In this document: positions 8,584 to 17,415 of the stretch, one piece after another | Numbering within the stretch: the first letter of the stretch is position 1 | Layout: every line of letters begins with the position of its first letter | Source of the DNA: Streptomyces sp. 15-116A | Lineage (GTDB): Bacteria; Actinomycetota; Actinomycetes; Streptomycetales; Streptomycetaceae | DNA length: 32,587 nucleotides | Assembly (NCBI RefSeq): GCF_025290915.1 | Contig: NZ_JAOCQE010000047.1 | Span: 1-32,587 of the forward strand | Direction of reading: 5' to 3' | The notes under the pieces: generated by a model | Told to the model about the DNA's origin: nothing | What the model saw: only the letters and a program-made list of their open reading frames with translations | The model's database searches: none | Position numbers and translations under genes: made by a program

Positions 8584-9549
8584 GTGACCACGCCCAGCGC
8601 AGCCACTCCCGCGACGTCGGCAGCCGTTGACGCGGCGGGCCCGCATCCCGATCCCGCGCCGGGCGGCGCGCCGCGCCGGTTCGGCTCTCTCGGGCCGGTC
8701 GGCCTGGTGCTCGCCGGGGGGATCTCCGTGCAGTTCGGCGGGGCGCTCGCCGTGATGCTGATGCCCCGGGCCGGTGCGCTCGGGGTGGTCACGCTGCGGC
8801 TGCTGGTGGCGGCCGTCGTGCTGATGGTGATCTGCCGGCCCCGGCTGCGCGGGCACTCCCGCACCGACTGGGGCACGGTGGTCGTCTTCGGCATCACCAT
8901 GGCCGGGATGAACGGGCTCTTCTACCAGTCCGTCGACCGCATCCCGCTCGGCCCCGCGGTCACCCTGGAAGTCCTCGGCCCGCTCATCCTCTCCGTCGTC
9001 GCCTCCCGGCGTGCGATCAACCTGGTCTGGGCCGCGCTCGCACTCGTGGGCGTGTTCCTGCTCGGCGGGGGAGGCTTCAGCAGCCTCGACCCCATAGGTG
9101 TCCTCTTTGCCCTGGGCGCCGGCGCCATGTGGGCCGCGTATATCGTCTTCAGCGCCCGTACGGGCCGCCGCTTCCCGCAGGCCGACGGGCTCGCCCTCGC
9201 CATGGTCGTGGCGGCGGTGCTGTTCCTGCCGCTGGGCATCGCCGAGGCGGGCACCAAGCTCCTCGACCCGACGACCCTCGCCCTGGGCGCGGCGGTCGCC
9301 CTGCTCTCCTCCGTCCTCCCCTACACCCTCGAACTCCTCGCCCTGCGCCGCCTGCCCGCCTCCACCTTCGCCATCATGATGAGCCTGGAACCGGCCATCG
9401 CCGCGACGGCGGGCTTCCTCCTCCTGAACCAGACCCTCAGCCCCACGGAGGCCGCGGCCATCGCCCTGGTCATCGCGGCGAGCATGGGGGCGGTACGGAC
9501 CCAGGTGGGGCGGCGGGGCAAGCGCAAGGCCGCAAGGGACGGCGCATGA
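8584..9549 (+). CDS. EamA/RhtA-like DMT-family exporter
   Basis: The 321-aa inner-membrane protein has about ten hydrophobic helices arranged as two EamA repeats, after a soluble Ala/Pro-rich N-terminus of about 35 residues. Motifs typical of RhtA-like members include FGITMAGMNGLFYQSVDRIPLG, AVTLEVLGPL and the C-terminal LPASTFAIMMSLEPAIAA. Known relatives export amino acids such as threonine and homoserine. The actual substrate here is not determinable from sequence. GTG 8584 follows GGAAGG with 8-nt spacing. The C-terminus is basic (RRGKRKAARDG), consistent with the positive-inside rule. The gene is alone, with a palindrome-rich promoter region. Confidence 0.85.
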   Translation: MTTPSAATPATSAAVDAAGPHPDPAPGGAPRRFGSLGPVGLVLAGGISVQFGGALAVMLMPRAGALGVVTLRLLVAAVVLMVICRPRLRGHSRTDWGTVVVFGITMAGMNGLFYQSVDRIPLGPAVTLEVLGPLILSVVASRRAINLVWAALALVGVFLLGGGGFSSLDPIGVLFALGAGAMWAAYIVFSARTGRRFPQADGLALAMVVAAVLFLPLGIAEAGTKLLDPTTLALGAAVALLSSVLPYTLELLALRRLPASTFAIMMSLEPAIAATAGFLLLNQTLSPTEAAAIALVIAASMGAVRTQVGRRGKRKAARDGA

Positions 9550-9751
9550 GCAGGCCCGGGGCCGTCAGTCCTCAGCCGGCGTTTCCTGGGTGCGGACCGG
9601 GTGTGCAGACGGGGCACCGGGGACTGCCCTCACCTCTTCCACAGGCGGCGTGTCGAGGCGCGGTGCGGCACTAGAGTCACTCCTCAAGCCCTGTAGCAGA
9701 CAGGCCCTGGCGGGTCCGGCCTTTCCGCCGGTGCATGAAGGGAGCGGCAGC

Positions 9752-10114
9752 ATGAGCGTGCAGCACGCCGAGACCGCCGGCGACCGGCCACTCATCCCTC
9801 GCCCCGAGCGCACACCCGGCGCCCTGCGCGCCGCCTGCGCGGTCGTAGCCCCCGATCTCCTGGTCGCCTACGACCAAGCGAAGGACCAAGCGCTCGCGGA
9901 GGCGGTGCAGCATGGTTCGCTCAAACCGATCCACGCCTATCTGAGTCACTGGGCCGCGCTGATCGAGATCGAACGCCACCCGGCCATGGCCAAGGCCTAT
10001 CACCGGGCCGAGTACCTCGCCCGGGTGGCGACCACGGCCGACGAGGCGCGCACCCACCTGGCCACGGCGAGCGCCCTGTACCGGGACGCCGCCAAGACGG
10101 TGCGCCCGGAGTGA
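9752..10114 (+). CDS. DUF6247 family protein, possible antitoxin-like partner
   Basis: The 120-aa helical protein has the DUF6247 pattern as I recall it: TPGALRAACAVVAPD near the N-terminus, a central AxxHGSLKPIHAYLSHW segment, and ALIEIERHPAMAKAYHRAE. ATG 9752 follows AAGGGAG at 7-nt spacing. Its stop overlaps the GTG of the following broken reading frame by 4 nt (GTGA). In other actinomycetes DUF6247 genes are often followed in this coupled way by a small RelE/ParE-like protein, so an antitoxin-like role is plausible but unproven. The family call is from memory of the pattern. Confidence 0.6.
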   Translation: MSVQHAETAGDRPLIPRPERTPGALRAACAVVAPDLLVAYDQAKDQALAEAVQHGSLKPIHAYLSHWAALIEIERHPAMAKAYHRAEYLARVATTADEARTHLATASALYRDAAKTVRPE

Positions 10115-10298
10115 CCTGGCGCTGGGAGTACGTGCCTGACGAGGAGACGGGCGCCCCGGCGGACACGGCCCTGCGTACCAGGGCGCCGACGAAGGGGCGA
10201 AGCACGCGTTCGTCGCCGGAGGCTGCTTCGTCTACATGGTGACGCCCCGCTCGGAGCTCGTCACCATCTGGCAGGTCACGCCTGACCCGATGCCCTGA
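10111..10298 (+). pseudogene. Degenerate RelE/ParE-like toxin gene
   Basis: GTG 10111 begins VTWRWEYVPDEE, a typical N-terminus of the small protein encoded after DUF6247. The frame then runs into nonsense and stops at 10242. From 10176 another frame reads YQGADEGAKHAF, VAGGCFVYMVTPRSELVTIW and QVTPDPMP to a stop at 10296-10298, matching the expected C-terminal beta-strands of a RelE-fold protein. A deletion of probably several tens of codons with a frame change near 10160-10180 therefore joins the two ends. The central catalytic/helical part is missing, so no active product is expected. It is at most a remnant of a toxin-antitoxin pair. Confidence 0.6.
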
Positions 10299-10301
10299 CG
10301 C

Positions 10302-10508
10302 TCAGCGGAGTCGCTGTTCAGCGGCAGCCGCGACGAACGCCGAGAAGGCGGCGGGGGACACGGTGAAGACTCCGGCGGCGGGGTGCTTGGAGTCGCGGAC
10401 GGCGATGTGGGGGGCGAGATCGGCGACCTCGACGCAATCACCGCCCGTGTCGCCGCTGTACGAGGACTTACGCCACGTCGTGCCCGTCGGGTTCAGGCTC
10501 GCTTCCAT
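10302..10508 (-). CDS. DUF397 domain protein
   Basis: This 68-aa protein shows the DUF397 signature: TTWRKSSYSGDTGGDCVEVA, then VRDSKHPAAGVFTVSPAAFSAFV. DUF397 proteins are small partners of XRE/DUF5753 regulators in actinomycetes, the whiJ-like gene pairs that number in the tens per Streptomyces genome. The gene starts inside the 3' end of the upstream XRE gene (41-nt overlap), indicating translational coupling. Its stop lies 4 nt from the convergent broken toxin gene. The role is probably modulation of the XRE partner; the exact function is unknown. Confidence 0.85.
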   Translation of the reverse strand: MEASLNPTGTTWRKSSYSGDTGGDCVEVADLAPHIAVRDSKHPAAGVFTVSPAAFSAFVAAAAEQRLR

Positions 10509-11313
10509 AACGCTCCTCCATCACGTGGGCGATCAGCGCGGCCGAGTCCTCCAACGAGAGGGCTGCGGCTTGCAGATGATCGTAACGGGCAGCGCCCTCC
10601 TTGATGGCCGCTGGATCGGCCGTCATGTGGCCCTGGATGAAGTCCTCGGTGTAGGCGATGTCCGGGTCGTTGTCGAAGCGCAGGAGATTGAACGAGCCCA
10701 TCAGCCCCGTGTGCGCGCCAGCCTCGAACGGCAGCACCTGTACGTCCAGCCACCTGCGCTTCCGCAGGTCCAGCAGGTGTGCCAGTTGCTCCCGCATGAC
10801 CTCGCGGCCTCCCACCTGCTGGCGCAGTACGGCCTCGCTCAATACCACCCAGGTCACCGGCGGTTGTTCACGCTCCAGTACCCGCTGGCGCTCCATCCGG
10901 GCGGCGACCCTCGCGTCGATGTCCTCCTCGTCCCGCGTGCCGAGGACTGCCCGCGCGTAAGCCTCCGTCTGGAGGAGCCCGTACACCAACTGGCACTGAT
11001 ACGTGGAGATGTACGCCGCCCGCGCCTCCATCTCCGCATACGGCTGGAACCAGTTCGGCAACTGGCTCCGCAGAACCAACCCCACCAACCTCGAGAAGAA
11101 CCCGTCCGTGCCCAGCGCGGCGTCCACGCGTTCGGCGAAATCCCTCGTCGGGACCTTCCTCGCCGTCTCGATCTGGCCGATCAGTGATCCCGTGCAGAAG
11201 ATCACGGAGCCCAGGTCCGCCAGTCGCATCCCCGCCGCCTCGCGCTTCCTGCGGAGTTCCGCGCCGAAGTAGGTCAGGGGTGAAGCGTCGGGGTCCAGTT
11301 CGCGGATGTGCAT
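10468..11313 (-). CDS. XRE-family regulator with DUF5753 (whiJ-like)
   Basis: The 281-aa protein has an N-terminal helix-turn-helix (about 13-60: LTYFGAELRRKREAAGM, then GSLIGQIETARKVPT). A C-terminal DUF5753 domain (about 90-270) contains YQCQLVYGLLQTEAYARAVL, ARMERQRVLER, WVVLSEAVLRQQVG, the LPFEAGAHTGLMGSF strand and AYTEDFI. ATG 11313 is preceded by GAGGTGAT at the right distance. An in-frame upstream GTG (11322) and the longer reading to 11532 lack support. It is encoded with an overlapping DUF397 gene, the standard arrangement of these developmental or metabolic regulator pairs. An inverted repeat in the divergent promoter region (11368-11389) is a candidate operator. Confidence 0.87.
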   Translation of the reverse strand: MHIRELDPDASPLTYFGAELRRKREAAGMRLADLGSVIFCTGSLIGQIETARKVPTRDFAERVDAALGTDGFFSRLVGLVLRSQLPNWFQPYAEMEARAAYISTYQCQLVYGLLQTEAYARAVLGTRDEEDIDARVAARMERQRVLEREQPPVTWVVLSEAVLRQQVGGREVMREQLAHLLDLRKRRWLDVQVLPFEAGAHTGLMGSFNLLRFDNDPDIAYTEDFIQGHMTADPAAIKEGAARYDHLQAAALSLEDSAALIAHVMEERYGSEPEPDGHDVA

Positions 11314-11367
11314 AGCGATCACCTCGAACACAGAGGGTAGTTGTGGCGGTACGCACAGGTATCGAAG

Positions 11368-11397
11368 TTGCTGTAAATAAATCCAGCAAGCGTGCTT
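11368..11397. promoter_or_regulatory. Inverted repeats between divergent XRE gene and acyl-CoA operon
   Basis: TTGCTG (11368-11373) and CAGCAA (11384-11389) form a perfect 6+6 inverted repeat around an AT-rich 10-nt spacer (TAAATAAATC). It is followed by AAGCGTGCTT (11388-11397), another perfect palindrome. This is the most AT-rich part of the 118-bp divergent intergenic region. It is a likely operator/promoter zone for the XRE gene, the operon, or both. Confidence 0.45.
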
Positions 11398-11431
11398 GAT
11401 TGTTTTGTGGGGTCCTGCCATGCTCCCCCAC

Positions 11432-12232
11432 ATGGCCGACCCGACGCCCGTCATCGACGACCTGTGTGCCGAGAGCGATGAACTCGACCGGCTGGTAGCC
11501 GAGTTGGAGGAGGACGGCTGGAGGCGGGACACTCCCGCGCCCGGCTGGACCGTCGCCCATCAGATCGCGCATCTCGCCTGGACCGACCGATCCGCGCTGC
11601 TCGCCGTCACCGACGCCGACGGTTTCCGCAAGCTCGTCGAGGGCGCCCTCGCCGCCCCGGACTCCTTCGTGGACGAGGGCGCCGAGGAAGGGGCCCGGCT
11701 GGCGCCCGCCGAGTTGCTCGGGCGGTGGCGTGAGGGGCGCGCCGCCCTCGCCGACGCCCTGCGGTCCGCGCCGCCCGGCGCCCGCTTCCCCTGGTACGGG
11801 CCCCCTATGTCCGCCGCCTCCATGGCCACCGCCCGTCTCATGGAGACCTGGGCCCACGGACTCGACATCGCCGACGCGATCGGTGTGATGCGGCCACCTA
11901 CGGAGCGGCTGCGGCATGTGGCCTTCCTCGGGGTCCGGACGCGGGACTTCGCCTACGTCACGCACGGGCTCACCCCGCCCACCGAGCCCTTCCGTGTCGA
12001 ACTCGTCCCGCCCGGCGGTGAGGGCCTGTGGGCCTACGGACCCGAGGACGCGCCGCAGACCGTCACCGGACCCGCCCTCGACTTCTGCCTCCTCGTCACC
12101 CAGCGCGCCCACCGCGCCGACCTCGCCCTCACCGCCCACGGCCCCGACGCCGACCGCTGGCTCGACATCGCCCAGGCCTTCGCCGGGCCACCCGGCGGCG
12201 GGCGCGCGCCCAAGAAGGGGGCCACCCCGTGA
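11432..12232 (+). CDS. TIGR03084-type metal-binding DinB/maleylpyruvate-isomerase-fold protein
   Basis: The 266-aa protein starts [23 protein letters not shown]. It contains [14 protein letters not shown] and [15 protein letters not shown], the His-containing helices that bind metal in the mycothiol-dependent maleylpyruvate isomerase/DinB fold. A C-terminal segment ([15 protein letters not shown]) is shared by the TIGR03084 group. The biochemical role is unknown; related proteins use mycothiol as a cofactor. ATG 11432 is preferred by homology, with 11420 an in-frame alternative; neither has a good RBS. It is the first gene of the acyl-CoA operon and its stop overlaps the next GTG by 4 nt. Conserved linkage with AtuA and carboxylase genes suggests a part in the same pathway. 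Confidence 0.75.
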   Translation: MADPTPVIDDLCAESDELDRLVAELEEDGWRRDTPAPGWTVAHQIAHLAWTDRSALLAVTDADGFRKLVEGALAAPDSFVDEGAEEGARLAPAELLGRWREGRAALADALRSAPPGARFPWYGPPMSAASMATARLMETWAHGLDIADAIGVMRPPTERLRHVAFLGVRTRDFAYVTHGLTPPTEPFRVELVPPGGEGLWAYGPEDAPQTVTGPALDFCLLVTQRAHRADLALTAHGPDADRWLDIAQAFAGPPGGGRAPKKGATP

Positions 12233-13914
12233 CAGCGCCCGCGCCCCTGCGCATCGGCAACTTCTCCGGCTTCTACGGCGACCGCTTCGACGCCCTGCGC
12301 GAGATGCTCACCGGCGGCGAACTCGACGTTCTCACCGGCGACTACCTCGCCGAGCTGACCATGCTCATCCTCGCCCGCGACCGGCTCAAGGACCCCGGCG
12401 CCGGATACGCCCGCACCTTCCTGCGGCAGCTCGAGGACTGCCTCGGGCTCGCCCACGAGCGGGGCGTCAGGATCGTCACCAACGCCGGCGGGCTCAACCC
12501 GGCCCGGCTCGCCGACGCCGTACGGCAGCTCGCCGAGCGGCTCGGCATCCCCCTCCGGGTCGCGCACGTCGAGGGCGACGACCTCACCGCCGCCCACCCC
12601 GGCACCCTCGCCGCCCACGCCTACCTCGGCGGCCTCGGCATCGCCGCCTGTCTGCGCGAGGGCGCCGACCTCGTGGTCACCGGGCGGGTCACCGACGCGG
12701 CCCTCGTCACCGGGCCCGCCGCCGCCCACTTCGGCTGGGCCCCCACCGACCACGACCGGCTCGCGGGTGCTGTGGTCGCCGGACATGTGCTGGAGTGCGG
12801 GACTCACGCCACCGGCGGCAACTACGCCTTCTTCAAGGGGCGCGACGTCCGTCACCCCGGCTTCCCCCTCGCGGAGATCCACGCCGACGGCAGCAGCGTC
12901 ATCACCAAACACCCCGGCACCGGCGGCTTCGTCGACGTCGGCACCGTCACCGCCCAGTTGCTCTACGAGACCGGCGGCGCCCGGTACGCCGGGCCCGATG
13001 TCACCGCCCGCCTCGACACCGTACGGCTCCGCCAGGAGGCGCCCGACCGGGTGCGGATCGAGGGAGTACAGGGGGAGCCTCCGCCGCCCACCCTCAAGGT
13101 CGGGCTCAACCGGCTCGGCGGGTTCCGCAACGAGGTGACCTTCGTCCTCACCGGGCTCGACATCGAGGCCAAGGCCGCGCTCGTGCGGGCGCAGATGGAC
13201 GACGCGCTCGCCAAGTCGCCGCCCGCCGAGGTGCGCTGGGACCTCGTCCGCACCGACCGGGCCGACGCCGACACCGAGGAGACCGCGAGCGCGCTGCTGC
13301 GGCTCGTCGTACGGGATCCGCAGCCGGAGGCGGTCGGCCGGCCGCTCACCGGCGCCGCGATCGAGCTCGCCCTCGCCAGCTACCCCGGGTTCCATGTGCT
13401 GGCGCCCCCCGGGAAGGGCTCCCCCTATGGGGTCTTCGAGGATGTGTACGTCCCCCATGGCGCCGTCGACCATGTGGCCGTCCTCCACGACGGCACCCGT
13501 ATCCCCGTGCCCCCGCCCTACGAGACCCTCGACCTCACCGACGTACCCGAACCCCCCCTCCCCGAGCCCCTCCCCGCCGGACCGACGACCAGAGAACCCC
13601 TCGGTCGAATCGCCGGCGCCCGCAGCGGCGACAAGGGCGGGAACGCCAATGTCGGCGTCTGGGCCGTCAGCGACCCCGCCTGGCGGTGGCTCGCCCACCA
13701 TCTCACCGTCGAGCGGTTCCGGCAGCTGATCCCCGAGGCCGCCGGCCTCCCCGTCACCCGCCACATCCTGCCCCACCTGCGCGCCCTGAACTTCGTCGTC
13801 GAGGGCATCCTCGGCGCGGGCGTCGCCGCCCAGCACCGTTTCGATCCCCAGGCCAAGGCGCTCGGCGAATGGCTGCGCTCCCGCCACCTGGACATCCCGG
13901 AGGTCCTGCTGTGA
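12229..13914 (+). CDS. AtuA-family protein (acyclic terpene utilization, DUF1446)
   Basis: The 561-aa protein begins [20 protein letters not shown], then [53 protein letters not shown] and [13 protein letters not shown], the hallmarks of the AtuA family. The C-terminal AtuA-like ferredoxin-fold domain (about 455-561) contains [18 protein letters not shown] and [12 protein letters not shown]. In Pseudomonas, atuA is the first gene of the acyclic-terpene operon and is required for growth on citronellol, but its reaction is not established. GTG 12229 overlaps the previous stop (GTGA) and its own stop overlaps the next GTG. This strict coupling to carboxylase genes supports a function tied to the carboxylated acyl-CoA or its precursor. 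Confidence 0.85.
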   Translation: MTAPAPLRIGNFSGFYGDRFDALREMLTGGELDVLTGDYLAELTMLILARDRLKDPGAGYARTFLRQLEDCLGLAHERGVRIVTNAGGLNPARLADAVRQLAERLGIPLRVAHVEGDDLTAAHPGTLAAHAYLGGLGIAACLREGADLVVTGRVTDAALVTGPAAAHFGWAPTDHDRLAGAVVAGHVLECGTHATGGNYAFFKGRDVRHPGFPLAEIHADGSSVITKHPGTGGFVDVGTVTAQLLYETGGARYAGPDVTARLDTVRLRQEAPDRVRIEGVQGEPPPPTLKVGLNRLGGFRNEVTFVLTGLDIEAKAALVRAQMDDALAKSPPAEVRWDLVRTDRADADTEETASALLRLVVRDPQPEAVGRPLTGAAIELALASYPGFHVLAPPGKGSPYGVFEDVYVPHGAVDHVAVLHDGTRIPVPPPYETLDLTDVPEPPLPEPLPAGPTTREPLGRIAGARSGDKGGNANVGVWAVSDPAWRWLAHHLTVERFRQLIPEAAGLPVTRHILPHLRALNFVVEGILGAGVAAQHRFDPQAKALGEWLRSRHLDIPEVLL

Positions 13915-15509
13915 CGGTCCTCGACACCAACCTGGACACGACGAGCGCCGACTACCGCGCCCACCGCGAGGCCATGCTCGACAAGCTCGCCGCGCTCGAC
14001 GCCGAGCACGCCAAAGCCCTCGCGGGCGGCGGCGAGAAGTACATCGAGCGGCATCGCAAGCGCGGCAAGCTCCTCGCCCGCGAGCGCATCGAGCTGCTGC
14101 TCGACCCCGACACGCCCTTCCTGGAGCTGTCCCCGCTCGCCGCGTGGGGCAGCGACTACACCGTCGGCGCCTCCCTCGTCACCGGCATCGGTGTCGTCGA
14201 GGGCGTGGAGTGCCTGATCACCGCCAACGACCCCACCGTGCGCGGCGGCGCCAGCAACCCCTGGAGCCTGAAGAAGGCCCTGCGCGCCAACGACATCGCC
14301 CTCGCCAACCGGCTGCCCTGCATCAGCCTCGTCGAGTCCGGCGGCGCCGACCTGCCCTCCCAGAAGGAGATCTTCATTCCCGGAGGCGCGATCTTCCGGG
14401 ACATCACCCGGCTCTCCGCCGCCGGTATCCCCACCATCGCCGTCGTCTTCGGCAACTCCACGGCCGGCGGCGCGTACATCCCCGGCATGTCGGACCACGT
14501 GATCATGGTCAAGGAGCGGGCGAAGGTGTTCCTCGGCGGCCCGCCGCTGGTGAAGATGGCCACCGGCGAGGAGAGCGACGACGAGTCCCTGGGCGGCGCC
14601 GAGATGCACGCGCGCGTGTCGGGCCTCGCCGACTACTTCGCCCTCGACGAGCCCGACGCCCTGCGCCAGGCCCGCCGGGTCGTCGCCCGCCTCAACCACC
14701 GCAAGGCGTACCCGGATCCGGGACCCGCCGAGCCCCCCAAGTACGACCCGGACGAACTGCTCGGCATCGTGCCCGGCGACCTCAAGATCCCCTTCGATCC
14801 GCGCGAGGTCATCGCCCGTGTCGTCGACGCCTCCGACTTCGACGAGTTCAAGCCGCTCTACGGCACCAGCCTCACCACCGGCTGGGCGACCCTGCACGGC
14901 TATCCGGTCGGCATCCTCGCCAACGCCCAAGGGGTCCTGTTCTCCGAGGAGTCCCAGAAGGCCGCCCAGTTCATCCAGCTCGCCAACCAGCGCGACATCC
15001 CGCTGCTGTTCCTGCACAACACCACCGGCTACATGGTCGGCAAGGAGTACGAGCAGGGCGGCATCATCAAGCACGGCGCCATGATGATCAACGCGGTCAG
15101 CAATAGCCGGGTCCCCCATCTTTCCGTGCTCATGGGGGCCTCGTACGGCGCCGGTCACTACGGCATGTGCGGTCGCGCCTACGACCCGCGCTTCCTCTTC
15201 GCCTGGCCCAGCGCCAAGTCCGCCGTCATGGGCCCGCAGCAGCTCGCCGGGGTGCTGTCCATCGTCGCCCGCCAGTCGGCCGCCGCGAAGGGACGCCCGT
15301 ACGACGACGAGGCGGACGCGGCGCTGCGCGCCATGGTGGAGCAGCAGATCGAGTCCGAGTCGCTGCCGATGTTCCTGTCCGGGCGGCTGTACGACGATGG
15401 CGTCATCGACCCGCGCGACACCCGCACCGTCCTCGGCCTGTGCCTGTCCGCCCTCCACACCGCGCCCTTTGAGGGCGCGCGCGGTGGCTTCGGCGTCTTC
15501 CGGATGTGA
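13911..15509 (+). CDS. Acyl-CoA carboxylase beta subunit (carboxyltransferase), MCC/GCC type
   Basis: The 532-aa carboxyltransferase carries GGASNPWSLKKALRAND, LPCISLVESGGADLPSQKE, FGNSTAGGAYIPGMSDH and VFLGGPPLVKMATGEE in the N-terminal crotonase-fold half. LANAQGVLFSEESQKAAQFI, LFLHNTTGYMVGKEYEQGG and GASYGAGHYGMCGRAYDPRF follow in the C-terminal half. The STAGGAYIPGMSD and FLGGPPLVK motifs place it with methylcrotonyl- and geranyl-CoA carboxylases, which carboxylate the gamma-methyl of a 3-methyl-2-enoyl-CoA, rather than with propionyl- or acetyl-CoA carboxylases. It forms a holoenzyme with the biotin subunit encoded next, 7 bp downstream. The length is normal. GTG 13911 overlaps the previous stop. 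Which acyl-CoA is used cannot be fixed by eye. Confidence 0.9.
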   Translation: MTVLDTNLDTTSADYRAHREAMLDKLAALDAEHAKALAGGGEKYIERHRKRGKLLARERIELLLDPDTPFLELSPLAAWGSDYTVGASLVTGIGVVEGVECLITANDPTVRGGASNPWSLKKALRANDIALANRLPCISLVESGGADLPSQKEIFIPGGAIFRDITRLSAAGIPTIAVVFGNSTAGGAYIPGMSDHVIMVKERAKVFLGGPPLVKMATGEESDDESLGGAEMHARVSGLADYFALDEPDALRQARRVVARLNHRKAYPDPGPAEPPKYDPDELLGIVPGDLKIPFDPREVIARVVDASDFDEFKPLYGTSLTTGWATLHGYPVGILANAQGVLFSEESQKAAQFIQLANQRDIPLLFLHNTTGYMVGKEYEQGGIIKHGAMMINAVSNSRVPHLSVLMGASYGAGHYGMCGRAYDPRFLFAWPSAKSAVMGPQQLAGVLSIVARQSAAAKGRPYDDEADAALRAMVEQQIESESLPMFLSGRLYDDGVIDPRDTRTVLGLCLSALHTAPFEGARGGFGVFRM

Positions 15510-15516
15510 GGGACCG

Positions 15517-17361
15517 ATGATCACTTCCCTGCTGATCGCCAACCGGGGCGAGATCGCCTGCCGTATCGTCCGCACCTGCCGCGAGCTGGGCATCCGGACG
15601 GTCGCCGTGCACTCGGACGCCGACGCGAACGCCCTCCACGCGCGCGTGGCCGACGCGGCCGTACGCCTGCCGGGGTCGGCGCCCGCCGACACGTACCTGC
15701 GTGGCGACCTGATCGTGAAGGCCGCCCTCGCCGCCGGCGCCGACGCCGTGCACCCCGGCTACGGCTTCCTCTCCGAGAACGCCGACTTCGCACGCGCCGT
15801 GCGGGACGCGGGCCTGGTGTGGATCGGCCCGCCGCCCGAGGCCATCGAGGCGATGGCGTCCAAGACCCGCGCCAAACAGCTCATGGGCATCGAGCCGCTG
15901 CGCGAGGTCACCGAGGCCGACCTGCCGGTGCTGGTGAAGGCGGCGGCGGGCGGCGGCGGGCGCGGCATGCGCGTCGTACGGCACCTCGCCGACCTCGACG
16001 CCGAACTGGCCGCCGCCCGCGCGGAGGCCGCGAGCGCCTTCGGCGACGGCGAGGTGTTCGTCGAGCCCTACGTCGAGGGCGGACGCCACGTCGAGGTGCA
16101 GATCCTCGCCGACACCCACGGCACCGTCTGGGCCCTCGGCACCCGCGACTGCTCCCTCCAGCGCCGCCACCAGAAGGTCGTCGAGGAGGCCCCGGCCCCC
16201 GGCCTCACCGCCCCGCTCACCGACGAACTCCACACCCTCGCCGTACGCGCCGCCCGCGCGGTCAGCTACGTCGGCGCCGGAACCGTCGAGTTCCTCGTCG
16301 CCGGCGACCGCGCGCACTTCCTGGAGATGAACACCCGCCTCCAGGTCGAACACCCCGTCACCGAGGCCGTCTTCGGCCTCGACCTCGTCGCCGAACAGAT
16401 CCGCGTCGCCGAGGGCCACGCCCTGCCCACCGACCCTCCACCCGCGCGTGGCCACGCCGTCGAGGCCCGCCTGTACGCCGAGGACCCCGCGCAGGAGTGG
16501 GCCCCGCAGACCGGCCGCCTGCACCGCCTCACCGTCCCCGACGCCGTACGCCTGGACACCGGCTACACCGACGGCGACGACATCGGCGTCCATTACGACC
16601 CGATGCTCGCCAAGGTCGTCGCCCACGCCCCGACCCGCGCCGAGGCGATCCGCAAACTGGCCTCCGCCCTGGAACGCGCGACGATCCACGGCCCGGTCAC
16701 CAACCGGGACCTCCTCGTCCGCTCCCTGCGGCACGAGGAGTTCACGACCGGTCGCATGAACACGGGCTTCTACGACCGCCACTTGTCCGAGCTGACCCAC
16801 GCGGATCCTGACCCCCACGCCCCCCTGGCCGCCGCCCTCGCCGACGCCCACGGCCGCTCCCGCTTCGGCGGCGGCTGGCGCAACGTACCGTCCCAGCCGC
16901 AGATCAAGCGGTACGCGATGGCGGGCGAGGAACACGAGGTCCACTACCGGCACACACGGCAGGGCCTCGCGGCCGAGGGCGTACGGGTCGTCCACGCCGA
17001 CGCCGCACTGGTCGTCCTGGAGACCGACGGCGTACAACGCCGCTTCGAGGTGGCGCGATACGGCGACGACATCTTCGTCAACACCACCCGCCTCACGGCC
17101 CTGCCCCGCTTCCCCGACCCCACGGCCCAGCACGCCCCGGGTTCGCTGCTGGCACCCATGCCGGGCGTGGTCGTCCGAGTCGCCGAGGGCCTGGCGGAGG
17201 GCGCGTCCGTAAAGGCCGGAGACCCCCTGATCTGGCTCGAAGCGATGAAGATGCAGCACAAGATCACCGCCCCGGCCACAGGAACCCTGACCACCCTGCA
17301 CGCCAAGCCGGGACAGCAGGTAGAGCCAGGCATGGTGCTGGCGGTCGTACAAGAACCTTAG
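15517..17361 (+). CDS. Acyl-CoA carboxylase alpha subunit (biotin carboxylase + BCCP)
   Basis: The 614-aa protein joins a biotin-carboxylase domain to a C-terminal biotinyl domain. The carboxylase part has LIANRGEIACRIVRT, the ATP-grasp loop KAAAGGGGRGMRVV (K141), RDCSLQRRHQKVVEEAPAP and FLEMNTRLQVEHPVTE. The biotin site is EAMKMQHK with K578. It carboxylates biotin with ATP and bicarbonate and delivers the carboxyl group to the beta subunit. Oddity: the segment between MASKTRAKQLM and VTEADLPVLVKA is short, reading only GIEPLRE. The usual AGVPxxPG element after the SKxxAKxLM helix is missing, roughly 7-16 residues. The frame is intact and all catalytic motifs are present, so this looks like a subfamily trait or small deletion rather than decay. 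Confidence 0.9.
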   Translation: MITSLLIANRGEIACRIVRTCRELGIRTVAVHSDADANALHARVADAAVRLPGSAPADTYLRGDLIVKAALAAGADAVHPGYGFLSENADFARAVRDAGLVWIGPPPEAIEAMASKTRAKQLMGIEPLREVTEADLPVLVKAAAGGGGRGMRVVRHLADLDAELAAARAEAASAFGDGEVFVEPYVEGGRHVEVQILADTHGTVWALGTRDCSLQRRHQKVVEEAPAPGLTAPLTDELHTLAVRAARAVSYVGAGTVEFLVAGDRAHFLEMNTRLQVEHPVTEAVFGLDLVAEQIRVAEGHALPTDPPPARGHAVEARLYAEDPAQEWAPQTGRLHRLTVPDAVRLDTGYTDGDDIGVHYDPMLAKVVAHAPTRAEAIRKLASALERATIHGPVTNRDLLVRSLRHEEFTTGRMNTGFYDRHLSELTHADPDPHAPLAAALADAHGRSRFGGGWRNVPSQPQIKRYAMAGEEHEVHYRHTRQGLAAEGVRVVHADAALVVLETDGVQRRFEVARYGDDIFVNTTRLTALPRFPDPTAQHAPGSLLAPMPGVVVRVAEGLAEGASVKAGDPLIWLEAMKMQHKITAPATGTLTTLHAKPGQQVEPGMVLAVVQEP

Positions 17362-17405
17362 GGGCGCGGGGAACTGCGCGCCCAGCCACCAATAACCCGC
17401 ACCCC
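17362..17405. repeat. Streptomyces intergenic palindromic repeat
   Basis: The gap after the carboxylase alpha stop reads GGGGCGCGGGGAACTGCGCG and continues to CCCGCACC. I recognise this as a very common Streptomyces intergenic element. It contains a 7-bp perfect stem, GGGCGCG (17362-17368) with CGCGCCC (17377-17383), and an 8-nt loop. Inside this operon it could act as an attenuator or mRNA stabiliser. Confidence 0.7.
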
Positions 17406-17415
17406 GGAGGATCGA

